A stretch of DNA of 64,000 nt from Pithys albifrons albifrons (Eukaryota; Chordata; Aves; Passeriformes; Thamnophilidae), in assembly GCF_047495875.1 (NCBI RefSeq), contig NC_092468.1:1-64000 (forward strand), read 5' to 3'. The notes beneath the pieces are model-generated. The model was not told the DNA's origin. It saw nothing but the letters and a program-made list of their open reading frames with translations, and did not search any database. The position numbers and the translations under genes are program-made. Of this stretch, positions 44,118 through 53,911 are shown one piece after another. Position 1 is the stretch's first letter. Each line of letters starts with the position of its first letter.

Positions 44118-46193
44118 GTTCTGGTCATGGTATTCACTGCGCTCTCCCTGTGAATATGACCGGGAGGTTCCTTCAAGAGGATCGGGCATAACATCATCAT
44201 TCCTATACTGTCTGGAGCCTTGCCCACGAGAGACCGGAGCAGCCTTCAACCTTGAAGAATTGCCTGTGTTAGTTGTGCCTCTTTGCAATTCACGTACCCG
44301 AGCTGCTAAGGAAGAGGTGGGTTTCCCATCCCACCTCCTCATATCTTCTCCATGCTCATGGAGGTAAAACCACAGATTGCCGCGTGGAGTGTACCCTTTC
44401 TCCTTAGCTGGGAGACGCCTGCTTCTGATGGCGGAGACTCTTGTTTGTTCTGGAGAGATATGGAAGAGTCCTTCCTTAATCTTCTCTTCCAGTTCAGCCA
44501 GTTTTGTTTCCACAGCTGAGACATGGGCTCGTAATGGAGCAGTGACAGTGTCTTCATAAATCCTGAGTTTGCTGACCAGTGCACCCACCTTGTCTTCTCC
44601 CTCTCTCCACTGCAATGTTGCAAGGTAGCGAGAATACATTTCTGGCCCAAGTCGTGCAAATTTTAACCACATCTGGGATGTGCACTGGACACCATCTGGA
44701 CTTTTAGGGAATCTCTCATCCTCTGAAAAGATTATCTCCAGTACGGCTAATTCCCTTAAGCACCGGATACCTTGTTCCATCGTGTTCCACTGTCCTTGCT
44801 GTACGTGGAGGTCCTCCTTACAAAGATATCTCTCCCTCACGCTTGACAACAGTCGCCGCCAGAGGCTGAGAGTTTCCTGTCTCTTTCCAATGCCCTGATC
44901 AATGACAACATCTCGAGACAGGGATCCCAGCTGCCTTGCCTCACTCCCATCTAGAATTGTATCATTGGCTGCAGCATCCCAGATTCGAAGTAGCCAGGTC
45001 AAGATGGACTCATTTGCCTGTCGTGTGAACTCTCTCCGGAGCTCACGCAGCTCTCCCAGGGATAGGGACCGGGTGATTATTTCTGGCTCCATTTCTTCTG
45101 CTTGAGATGAAGGTCCTGACTCTTCCTCGTCATTCACTATACGAACTGATTTGGTCTTTGATTTTCTTTTCTGGACAGGGGCAACTGCTATCGGTTTCTG
45201 TTGTCCTTCTGGCTCCTCCATGGTTTGTGTGGACATGGTGCTGGTTGATTTGTTTCCCTTTCTCTCTGGCTCAGCTGTGGTTTGTGTGGGCATGGTGCTG
45301 GTTGATGTGTCTCTTCTCTCCGGCTCAGTCATGGTCTGGACGGACATGCTGCTGGTTGATGTACCTCTCTTCCTCTCTGGCTCAGTCATGGTCTGGGTGG
45401 ACATGCCGCTGGTTGATGTATCTCTCTTCCTCTCTGGCTCAGCCGTGGTTTGGGTAGACATGGTGCCTGTGGATTTGCTCCTTTTCTCCTCCTCCTGATG
45501 ATGCTGTACCACACCAAGCAGTGTGCGGTAGGCAGTGGCCAGGGCCCAGCAGGTTGCTGTGAGCTGCACATCTCTGGGACTACCAGAGCATCTTCCTTTC
45601 ACATAGCTTAGCATTTTGGCAGGGTCCTGCAGTTGTTCTGGGGTGAATTTCCAGATCATTTGAGGAGAGAAGGTCTCCAAATACTGGCCCATATCTTCCC
45701 ACTTCCCGTGCCACTCAACATCATCCGCTCCCAGGGCAGGCCTCCAGCAAGTCTCCTTAGAGAGCCCAGTTCTGACCCTAAACATGGTGTATACAGTACA
45801 GAGGAGACAAAGCAACACTAACAGCACTAACAGTAGGATTATACTGTCCCTAACATCAAAAGGAAGCTCAATATTTTCAATGATTGTTGTAGCAGAGGTG
45901 AAAAGGTGGAAGTAACCATCTCCGCCTGTTTTCCCCACAGTCTGGGTGCTATTTTTAATGAGACCCCAGAGGTAACAACCCAATCCAGGACAGGCACACC
46001 AGACTGAATATACATTCACAATGAAATTCATTGCTTCTGATGTTATGACAACATAAACATAGTATATTAATAAAGCAATTTTGATCCTTCTCCCTGGTAT
46101 TAAAGAGAGCATCAAAATAGGCACATGGTTCCCCATGTGTCGAAATATGAACAGGCCCAGATACACCATCCACATGAATACATCAAGCAACAT
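44115..46193 (-). CDS. gag: ERV-L-like Gag with membrane segments and TQT repeats
   Basis: 692 codons, ATG at 46193 with A at -3, only 66 bases after the primer site. Residues 1-60 hold one or two hydrophobic stretches (around 6-18 and 38-52), and 117-135 is a very strong one (IILLLVLLVLLCLLCTVY). Residues 241-330 are five 18-19-residue repeats of the form STSTMSTQTMTEPERKR. Residues 370-580 are helical with WLLRIWDAA and LWRRLLSSVRERYL segments, which may be the capsid. A likely coiled coil lies at 555-575. No CCHC zinc knuckle is seen; the end is Arg/Ser/Gly-rich. It ends at TAG (44117-44115), followed by GGGGGC, in frame with pol. Assignment as Gag rests on position between primer site and pol; the sequence itself is unlike most Gags. 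Confidence 0.85.
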   Translation of the reverse strand: MLLDVFMWMVYLGLFIFRHMGNHVPILMLSLIPGRRIKIALLIYYVYVVITSEAMNFIVNVYSVWCACPGLGCYLWGLIKNSTQTVGKTGGDGYFHLFTSATTIIENIELPFDVRDSIILLLVLLVLLCLLCTVYTMFRVRTGLSKETCWRPALGADDVEWHGKWEDMGQYLETFSPQMIWKFTPEQLQDPAKMLSYVKGRCSGSPRDVQLTATCWALATAYRTLLGVVQHHQEEEKRSKSTGTMSTQTTAEPERKRDTSTSGMSTQTMTEPERKRGTSTSSMSVQTMTEPERRDTSTSTMPTQTTAEPERKGNKSTSTMSTQTMEEPEGQQKPIAVAPVQKRKSKTKSVRIVNDEEESGPSSQAEEMEPEIITRSLSLGELRELRREFTRQANESILTWLLRIWDAAANDTILDGSEARQLGSLSRDVVIDQGIGKRQETLSLWRRLLSSVRERYLCKEDLHVQQGQWNTMEQGIRCLRELAVLEIIFSEDERFPKSPDGVQCTSQMWLKFARLGPEMYSRYLATLQWREGEDKVGALVSKLRIYEDTVTAPLRAHVSAVETKLAELEEKIKEGLFHISPEQTRVSAIRSRRLPAKEKGYTPRGNLWFYLHEHGEDMRRWDGKPTSSLAARVRELQRGTTNTGNSSRLKAAPVSRGQGSRQYRNDDVMPDPLEGTSRSYSQGERSEYHDQN
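45204..45473 (-). repeat. Coding minisatellite in gag (5 units of 54-57 bp)
   Basis: Five imperfect units encode the TQT-type repeats at Gag residues 241-330. Unit spacing at the protein level is 19, 19, 18 and 19 residues, so all units keep the frame. Confidence 0.92.
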
Positions 46194-46259
46194 GGTAGTC
46201 AGGGAGTTTCTGTATCCAAATACACAAAATGAAATTGTAATTCTGACTTCTCTCTCGTG

Positions 46260-46277
46260 GCCCCACGTTGGGCGCCA
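46260..46277 (-). promoter_or_regulatory. Primer-binding site, lysine tRNA type
   Basis: Minus-strand TGGCGCCCAACGTGGGGC, the lysine-tRNA (Lys1,2) type known from Mason-Pfizer-like viruses, five bases after the 5' LTR. Confidence 0.9.
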
Positions 46278-46282
46278 AAAGA

Positions 46283-46909
46283 TGTGCTGGTTTGAAGGTG
46301 AACCAGCAGGGGAAATGAACTCACCACGAGAGAGATTATAAGTCAGAGCTAAAATTTAATAATAATATTACAATAACAACACTGATACACAAGGGAAATT
46401 GCTTTCAACTCACAATACCCCAGCAGTATAACCCAGTGTCCTGGGGCACAAACCCAAGGGGGTTTGTTTGCCCTTCTGCTGAGACCCCTGTGGCTCCCCC
46501 AAGTCCAGAGCAAAAGGAAAAGAAAAACCTGTTGGTGCAGGCGAGGGCTGTGGTCTGGGCGAGAGCGGTGATCTCCTGCTGTCGAGGTCCTGCTGCTGCT
46601 CTGGATCCGACGAGAAGGTCCTGAGGTCTTCTTACCCACCACTTATGTACCCTCAGGGAGCACCCAGTCCCTCCCCCTGGGCGGGGACTCACACAATGGG
46701 TGATTAACTCTGGGAGCCAGGGGTTGTTGAGCTGTTGATGGCCCATTAGCAGCTCCGCCCCCCTCAGGCTGGGTGTGAAGTGATAATGGCTCCCTGGGCA
46801 GCTGCTGCTAATGGCCCATTGTCCTTGGGGAATGAATAGAGGGGGTGGAATACACAGGTTTGATCACCACCACACAGGGTTAGCTGGTCCCTCCAGCTGA
46901 ACTAGGACA
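46283..46909 (-). repeat. 5' LTR of ERV-L-like provirus
   Basis: 627 bp, matching the 3' LTR with no difference noticed. The GTCAG target copy follows at 46910-46914. Confidence 0.95.
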
Positions 46910-46979
46910 GTCAGTGCAGGGGCAGGGCTGGCTCTGACAGGGGCCATGAAGCCACTGCCAGGAGGTGACAGCAAGGACA

Positions 46980-47500
46980 GTCTGCAAAGGGGAAATTTAG
47001 ATCTGGGGACTTTGTTGGAATCAAGAGGCCATTGTGACAAGGGAGAACCTCTTGGAATCAAGGACCCATTGTCACAGTGGAGAACCTCATGGGCAATGAC
47101 TATTGTGACACTTCAAGTCCTCATGGAACCAAAGGAAGCCTAGGACAGTGAGGAACTTCATGGAATCAAGGGCCTGTTGTGACACTGCAGAACCTCATGG
47201 AACCAAAGGATCTCTGAGAGACCGTGGAACCTCATGGAATCAAACAGCCATTGTGACACTGGAGAGCCTCATGGAGACAAAGAAAAGTGGGGAAACTGCA
47301 GAAACTCATTAAATCAAGTGGCCATTGTGAAGTGAGGGACCTCATGGAAGAAAAGGAATCCTGAGACATTTTGGAGCTTTCTGGAATCAAGGAGCCATTG
47401 TGACACTGCAGGGAGTCATGGAATCCAGAGCCCATTGGCACACTTTAGTACCTCATGGAATCAAGGGCCAATGTGACACTGTGGAACCTCATGGAATCCA
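46980..47500. repeat. Degenerate 36-40-bp tandem repeat
   Basis: Units such as gaacctcatggaatcaaggg followed by ccattgtgacactg recur about 13 times with substitutions and small indels. Confidence 0.88.
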
Positions 47501-48090
47501 TGTGGTAGGAAACCACTGGAGGTGGAAAGCTGCTGTGTGGAGTCCCACACGACAGGTCATTGAGGCTGCTGAAGGAGAGGGCGAGTCAAGCCAATGTGCA
47601 GAAGTGAAAGCCATCCCAGCAGCCCTACAGGTGTCTGGATCAGAACGGTGGCCTGGACTGTGTCTCTGCACTGACTCCTGGGTGGGGGCTGATGCCCTGT
47701 GGGAGTGGCTACAGCAATGGAAGAAGAGCAGCTGACAATGCCGGGGCAAACCCAGCTGGGCTGCTGCTCTGGGGCAGGACATCACTGCACAGGGGGAAAA
47801 CATGACTCTGAAGGGGTGTCATGTCCCTGTTCACATGGCCAAAAGTTGTGCCACTGAGGAACACCAGAGCAATGAGCAGGTGGATAAGGCTGCCAAGGTT
47901 GGAATAGCCCAGGCAGACTTGGACGGGAGTGGAAGGGTGAGCTATTTGTAGTCTGATGGACCCATGAAACATCAGGACATCTGGGAAGAGATATGACATA
48001 CGGATGGGCTTGTGATCGAGGAGTGGACCTGACCATAGAGGCCATCAGGTTATTCACGACTGTGAATCATGTGCTGCCCTCTGTCCCATG
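47500..48090 (+). pseudogene. Old ERV-L pol fragment (RNase H to integrase)
   Basis: Plus-strand text aligns with the intact pol around RNase H and the start of integrase. It has RWKAAVWSPTRQV, CTDSWVGADALW, NEQVDKAAKV and, with stops, the integrase zinc region to about 48085. At least three stops and gaps are present. It is a distant relative of the young provirus 3 kb away, in the opposite direction. Confidence 0.85.
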
Positions 48091-49700
48091 AAAAGGGGAG
48101 ATTTCCTTGACCCTCAGTGTTTGATTTGTCTGTCAGGGCCCCAGGAAATCCGAGCCCCTCATTCCTGACCAGTCTGTCAGTGCCCCGTTCTGGGGACCCT
48201 TCACCCAACCGTCCTGCTGCATCAGAGGGGAATTCAACTGCCCTTCCCAGGGGGCTGAGCCAACAGCACAAGGGAGACCCCTCAGTGTGTCTTTTCACTT
48301 TATTCCAGTGGGTTCCTGCTGCAGCAGCTGCTGCGCCCAGGAAGGACTCCCAGGGACAGGTTACAGAATAACACTCTTTATTAATAGAAAACTGGGACAG
48401 GTTAAGGTTTGAAGGTTGCCAGTGACAGTGCCTGACTGCAAATACGTATTTAAAGCAACACCCAGACAAGTTCTAATCCCAATAAAAGTATTCAGTGTGT
48501 GGAGAGTACAGTTCTTACCCAACAAGCTCCTGTGGGGCAGAGACAGGTTCAGCCCTGCAGTTATGATGATTTCTTCCCTCACTTTTCCCCCATTCTTGAG
48601 TTACTTTTATGCTATTTCTTTATGTTTAGGTGGAGTTTATGTTTAATCATAAACACCCTTGTTCCTGATGGGTGTAAAATTCTCTCACTCTAAGAGAAGA
48701 GAGTCAAAAAATGCACATGCCCAGTGATGGGTGGTTCTAACCTGGAGGGGGGTAACTTTGGGATGGAAGTGTGTGTTAATGTTACAAATAGGCTTTAGTG
48801 ATGCTGTGTATCAGTTTTGGTAACAGTGAGGGGGCTGCAGGTTTCAATGAGGTCAGAAGAGACTAAGGGTTGATTGACTCTGTTACAGAGAGAACTCCAA
48901 AATGGACCAGCCGGTGCCCAAAGCTGAGCCAATAAACAATTCTAGTGGCACCTCTGTGATAACCCTTTGGAGAAAGGACAAATTCCAGGGTGCCATAACT
49001 GAGACAGGAGTGAGGGAAATGTGAGAGAAACAACCCTGAAGGCACCCAGGGGAACAAAAAAGAAGGACTGAGAGAGTGCCTTGGTGGGCACCTGGCAGTC
49101 GAAAGCCAACCCCCAGCCCCTGACAGTGAGAGCTCAGGACAGCACAAAAGCTGCTTGAGCTCTGGAGGTTCTTTGCTGCAGCTTTTTAGCAGAGCTGCCA
49201 CCTGGGCCAGCAAAGGTGATGCTGAGCTGTAAAGCTATAAATGTGGAGGATCAAAGAACATCACACAATGAAACTGTGGTTTTAGGTAGAATGCCATTTA
49301 TTGATACACTGCAAGTGGTTTCTATAGGGTCAAAGCTACCTGCTAATTGGCTATAGTAATATTCACACCATGAAGCAACATTTCTTGTTGGTTCTATTCC
49401 ATATCTCACAAGTCCAGTGTTTTGATAAAACATCCTAACGGTTCCCAGGTGAATATCAAGAGTCTTGTGAGAAACTTTCATGAGTTCTTGTGTGGAAGTC
49501 TGGGGAGTTGCTGTGGGAACTCCTGGGGAGTGATTTCTTCTTTACCACTCAGCAGCAGCTGTGCCTTGGTTTATTTGCTGGTAGCTGCTTCACTCTCCCA
49601 GAGTCCACACAGTCTGGATCGCTCACATGGCCATTTTCTGTAACAAATCCCTCTACAGACTGGGGTCTGAAACCTGTGTGAGCCTTGTCAGCTTTGGATG
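48090..49700. other. No recognised gene; possible old LTR pieces
   Basis: Two minus-strand polyadenylation-like AATAAA sites (near 48379 and 49299) and short biased frames. I could not define an element or an exon chain. Confidence 0.3.
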
Positions 49701-49704
49701 AAGT

Positions 49705-50025
49705 AGAATGATAGAAGAGTTTGGGTAGGAAGGAACCCTTAAAGTTCATCTAGTCCAACCCCCCTGCAATGAGCAAGGACATCTTCAACCAGATCAGGTT
49801 CAGAGCCCCGTCCAACCTGCCCTTGAATGTTTCCAGGGAGGAGGCATCACCTTTCTGGGCAACTTGTGCCAGTCTTTCAACAACTTCATTGTAAAACTTT
49901 CTTGTCATATCTAGTTCTAATCTGTCCTCTTTTAGTTTAAAACCATTACCTCTTGTCTTACCCCAGCTATGTCTAGGCCCTACAGAAAGTTTGTCCCCAT
50001 CTTTCTTAGAAGCCTCTGTGCTGGT
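49705..50025 (-). mobile_element. CR1 LINE 3' fragment
   Basis: Antisense CR1 text from the 3' terminus (agaatgatagaagagtttgg) through tccaacccccctgcaatgag, ccccgtccaacctgccc and taaaaccattacctcttgtc. About 320 bp, 5'-truncated. Confidence 0.95.
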
Positions 50026-50483
50026 GCATCCCCCCCGCCGTTCTCCTCAGGCCTGCTCCATGATCTCAGGAGCTCCTGACAAGCCTTGACCAAATCAGCT
50101 GAGCAATGAAGAGCCCCTTGACCATTCCAGGTGTGTGGTGAAGTGTCCCTTGACTGTACCAGGTGCTCCTGTATGATAAAGGTGGGAACAATCCTGAATG
50201 TAACAGGACAGTAAGTCATGCCCTGAAAGCCTTGGAACATTTCTACATAAATTGTAGCCCAAATGAAACAATTTGGATACAATTTCCAAATATCTTTTAA
50301 ACTGCAGTAATTACTGACACGAGGATGGAAATTCAGTAGATAACTAAAGCCAGGCACCTTGTGACCCCACAGACAGCAATCCTGAGGGAGGCCCTGGAGC
50401 TCCCCAGCACCTCCCTCTCAGTGGGACACCCCTGGGAGCCTCTTGGAGCTCGGGAACCCTCAAGTTTGCAACACTCCAAAGAG

Positions 50484-51220
50484 TGTCCTTGTACAGTCTT
50501 GGGCGGAGGGGAGGCATCTCCCGCCTGCCTCCGGAGCCGAGGGGGCGCAGAGACAGGAGATGTTTCCACTCCGGAGGCGAGAGGCAAAAGACGTTTATTG
50601 CGAAATACACAAGGCTTTTATAAGTTACTGGGGGGAAGGTGCCAGGGCTGGGACTGGGTTGGGTAAGAACTCTGGAAGCGGAAAGGGGCTTAGGTGCTTA
50701 GCCAGCATATAGGAAAGGGAGGGGACTAACACCCAATAGAAACCCAAGGATTGGGGACAGATGGGGACGGTAACAAATAGAATTGGGATGTGGGTGGAAA
50801 GGGGCGGCAGCCGAAGCTCCGCTGCAGGAGGCAGAGCCAGACCGGCACGGAGCTGCTCTGCTTGGACTGGCGGGGGCCTCTCTGGTTCGTCCCGGGGCTG
50901 CGGGGGCGGCCCGTGCAAGTCCCGCAGCTGGCGCTGCTCCTGCCGCGGAGAAACAACAGCTGTCCTGGCGTGTTCCCGGGGCTCCTGCCGCGGAGAAACA
51001 ACAGCTGTCCTGGCGTGTTCCCGGGGCTCCTGCCGCGGAGAAACAACAGCTGTCCTGGCGTGTTCCCGGGGCTCCTGCCGCGGAGAAACAACAGCTGTCC
51101 TGGCGTGTTCCCGGGGCTCCTGCCGCGGAGAAACAACAGCTGTCCTGGCGTGTTCCCGGGGCTCCTGCCTCGGAGAAACAACAGCTGTCCTGGCGTGTTC
51201 CCGGGGCTCCTGCCGCGACA
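50484..51220 (-). mobile_element. LTR-like element with 45-bp repeats in its upstream part
   Basis: On the minus strand a TATAAAAG box (50617-50610) is followed about 12 bases later by AATAAACG (50598-50591) and a U5-like GC-rich tail, the order of a compact LTR promoter. Possible ends are TGTCGCGG (51220) and AAGGACA (50484), but the flanks do not form a target duplication, so limits are tentative. The upstream (U3-like) half holds the 45-bp tandem array. Confidence 0.45.
50937..51218. repeat. 45-bp tandem repeat, six full copies
   Basis: Unit ctcctgccgcggagaaacaa followed by cagctgtcctggcgtgttcc and cgggg. Copies start at 50937, 50982, 51027, 51072, 51117 and 51162, with a partial one at 51207. 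The copies look identical except for one base (ccgcgg to cctcgg) in the sixth. A period divisible by three keeps several frames open on both strands. Confidence 0.95.
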
Positions 51221-51389
51221 GTGCGGGGAGAGCGGCGGACGGGGGGTGAGCGGGTCTGAGACCCTCCCGATCCCGGGGATGTCCCGGGAAGAGACAGTGC
51301 TGTCGATGATGGATGACTCATTCAGGAGAACAAACCTCCTGGAGACACACAGACCTGGTGTGGTAAAAGCCCATAAGGAAAGCTCTGTA

Positions 51390-51906
51390 AATGATTTGCG
51401 GGATAGAGACTCTATATATCCCATAAGGCTATAGAGAGGTACGTTTATTCCAGGCCTGGGTGCCTGGGGAACAGCTCCTCCAAAAACATGCACACCTGGT
51501 CGAGTTAACAACGTTTATATGTAAGTCAGTTATACATACTCATTATTTCCTCATGCATAAACATTATTTTCCTAGAGAAGGCAGGGTTATTATAATGAGT
51601 TCTAAGGACTGATTTCCAGCTTCTCGGCCTCTGTGCACCTCCTGGGAATTAGGGACGAAGGTCTCTGGTGGTCTTTGGGGATGAAGTTTGGAGTCTTCCT
51701 CATGTGTCCTTTTTACCTTTGGCTCCAAACTGTCCCAAATCGGATCTGTCAGCAAGGGTAACCGGTCTAATGGGTGAATTTGTCTAATTATCCTGTTCTT
51801 TTGACATCTGATTTATCTCTGTTTCATATGGTGTCCAGTCTATATTAGTTAATATGGGAAATCCCTAATGCCCCTTAGTATAGAAGCATCAAGGCCAAGT
51901 CCTACA
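51390..51906 (-). mobile_element. Probable ERV LTR (minus)
   Basis: Minus-strand TGTAGGACTTGG start at 51906, an ACATATAAACG box near 51515, and AATAAACGTACC near 51450. The downstream limit is uncertain and may lie near 51395-51240. Confidence 0.5.
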
Positions 51907-52153
51907 CATCTGTACCTTAGGATTTTTGCCAAAAGCTAAGCTACTTTATATGAAGTGATTTCTATAATAACTATTAAGCAAATTCTGATAGATGTTATCA
52001 ATTATTAAGATCATCAATCAATAAAGAAGTCCCTCCAATCACAACAAGCTGGGACAAGTCATAAAAAAACTTCTGAAAAAAAACCCCAGTACTAGTAAAA
52101 CTGCTTCATTCTAAAACTTCAGCAACAACTCTCTAGTATGCAGCTACTTAGGC

Positions 52154-52480
52154 TCAGAGTGCTTCTTCAGTGGTGTGCTCGAGGTCCACAATTAAAACCC
52201 GTTCTTTCCACTCTTCATAGTCTGGTGTGTTTCCCATCAACTGTTGCACCACAAAGACCTGAGGTGTTTTCTGAAACGAGCCCAGAAAATTGGACAAAAG
52301 GCTTTGATTATTGTCGATCACACTGTGGAAGAAATACATCACATGAGTGATCTGCAGTGCCACAGGGATCAGGAAACGTGTCCTCAGCTTTCCATGCACA
52401 GCAGTGGATGAGATGGACCCCTGGCAGGGCTCGAGCAAAGTGTAAGGGCAGGAACTGAGCTCCTCCAGCTCAGCCCACAT
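52154..52480 (-). other. Unrecognised exon-like open frame
   Basis: A 108-codon minus-strand frame of balanced composition, with VMYFFHSVIDNNQSLLSNFL and PQVFVVQQLMGN segments, ending EHTTEEAL and a stop. It looks like the C-terminal exon of a real protein or an old pseudogene fragment. I do not recognise the family and see no partner exons nearby. Confidence 0.35.
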
Positions 52481-52489
52481 CTAAAGAAG

Positions 52490-53640
52490 AAGGAGCTGCT
52501 GCTGCAGTGGAGCCACATCAGCTGCAGACCCTTTTGCTGAAAGGCCCCAGAGGCCAAAGCAGGAGTGGGAGGTGGGGGCTGCAGTGGGCAGGGCAAGGTG
52601 GCTGTCCCTGCTCCCCACAGCTGAGATGGCTCCTGACAAGCACAGGCAGGGCCTTTGGCAGCATGGTGTGGGGTGATGGCCAGAATAAGGTCTTGATTAG
52701 TTGAGGGCAATGCCTCAGCCCCGCTGGAGGGATGCTGATATTGATGGTGTTACCGAAGAATGGAATGTTATTGAATTAGCATGGCCTTTCTTCGCCGCAC
52801 CCTGCGGCACCCTGCAGAGACCCAAAGAGCCACCCCTTAGGCATCTATCACCCCCAAAGTATTGACTTTAGTCACACAAACCACCTAAAGGAAAAAAAAG
52901 GTATAAAAAAAATTGAGTATAAACCAAAACTGGGGAGAAGTGCCATCATCTCTGTGGAGGTAACTGCAAGCGGCTTGTCCTGCCTCCTCCCACCTCTTCG
53001 GACAATGTAGGGGTGAGAAACTATGGGCTTTCTATACTTCATTTTTCATATCTTATACTTTACTCTCTTACAAAGCTTATTACTTTATGCATTCTATCTT
53101 ATATCTTATGCTTACGGCTACTTTGATTCTTACTCTATAATCACCTTATTTACTTACTGTGTTTTGCTACTTTAATACTAATACCAGTGACTTGCTATAC
53201 ACTTTGCAACTTACTAAGTACTTTATATTAGTCGTGTTCTTTTGCAGCGTGCAGTTCTTTTTCAACGTGTGTTGATGAGAAGTAGCTCTGTTCTTTCCTT
53301 TTGTTTTGTGTTACAGAGAAGGGGGTGTGCAAGCTATTTTATTGCCCTATGTTACTGAGGGGGTGTCTAGATAAGGGTTTTGGGTGGTTGTGTTTCTAGT
53401 TAGTATTTTCTGTTGCTGATTTCTGTCTGTCTTGAGAATGGAATACACTGCTGTACTGAAATTTAAGTTTGATATGCTTGTCTCTGTAAAATGTGTTTTG
53501 TGCTGGTTTCTTTTGGGGTCTTTTGTTGTCAATTAAATACAATCCTGCAGCTCCACGTTATGACCGACAACACAAAACTCACAATAACTGTCACATACTT
53601 GTATTAATAAATGTTATTTCGGGAGCTGTTGTGGAAAAAT
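52490..53640. other. No recognised feature
   Basis: AT-rich from about 52860, with no exon chain or repeat family recognised. Confidence 0.3.
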
Positions 53641-53693
53641 TTATTTTCTTGCTATTAAGTGTCATCTCATAGGAGAGGCCAGAGACCCTTCTA

Positions 53694-53911
53694 ACCCATG
53701 CGCTGTCCATAGTTTGACAGGCAGTGTTGAGACTACAAGACTCTGATTTTCTGGAGACCCTTAGAGCTAATAAGTTCTCCCTGGCTTAAGTGTGGTCCTC
53801 ACAGGGAGGTCAAAAATCTTTCCAGCCTATGTTCTGTCCATTGTTTGACAGGCAGTGCTGGGTTCATAAAGCTTTGATTGTTCCGAGGATGCTTATAGCT
53901 AATAACTTTAT
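53694..53911 (+). repeat. Two-copy direct repeat, about 128-bp spacing
   Basis: Segments at 53694-53782 and 53823-53911 share gctgtccat-gtttgacaggcagtg, a ctttgatt/ctctgatt stretch and agctaataa. Moderately diverged. Confidence 0.75.

Larger units (their letters stand above)
40202..46909 (-). mobile_element. Full-length ERV-L-like provirus, gag-pro-pol, no env
   Basis: Minus-strand element of 6708 bp: 5' LTR 46909-46283, primer site 46277-46260, gag 46193-44115, pro-pol to 40920, 3' LTR 40828-40202. The LTRs are the same length and I saw no difference on reading both through. GTCAG flanks both ends (40197-40201 and 46910-46914), a 5-bp duplication as in ERV-L. Only about 90 bases separate pol from the 3' LTR, so env is absent, also as in ERV-L. 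Joining the flanks gives a plausible empty site. The intact frames and matching LTRs point to a very recent insertion. Confidence 0.95.

Noticed and set aside
41035..45498. Plus-strand frames of 60-160 codons across the young provirus
   Set aside because: They lie antisense to gag and pol, carry no motifs, and are expected shadows of long coding frames.
40202..46909. Assignment of the young provirus to betaretroviruses because of its lysine-type primer site
   Set aside because: The 5-bp duplication, absence of env, lack of a CCHC knuckle and ERV-L-like YIDD polymerase outweigh the primer type, which is not lineage-specific.
50937..51218. Direct repeats considered as a CRISPR array
   Set aside because: Repeats are contiguous with no spacers and the genome is vertebrate; this is a minisatellite.
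50698..51511. Open frames of 158-261 codons in four or more frames on both strands, with 15-residue repeats
   Set aside because: The 45-bp repeat period keeps all frames open; the frames conflict with one another and lie in an LTR-like region.
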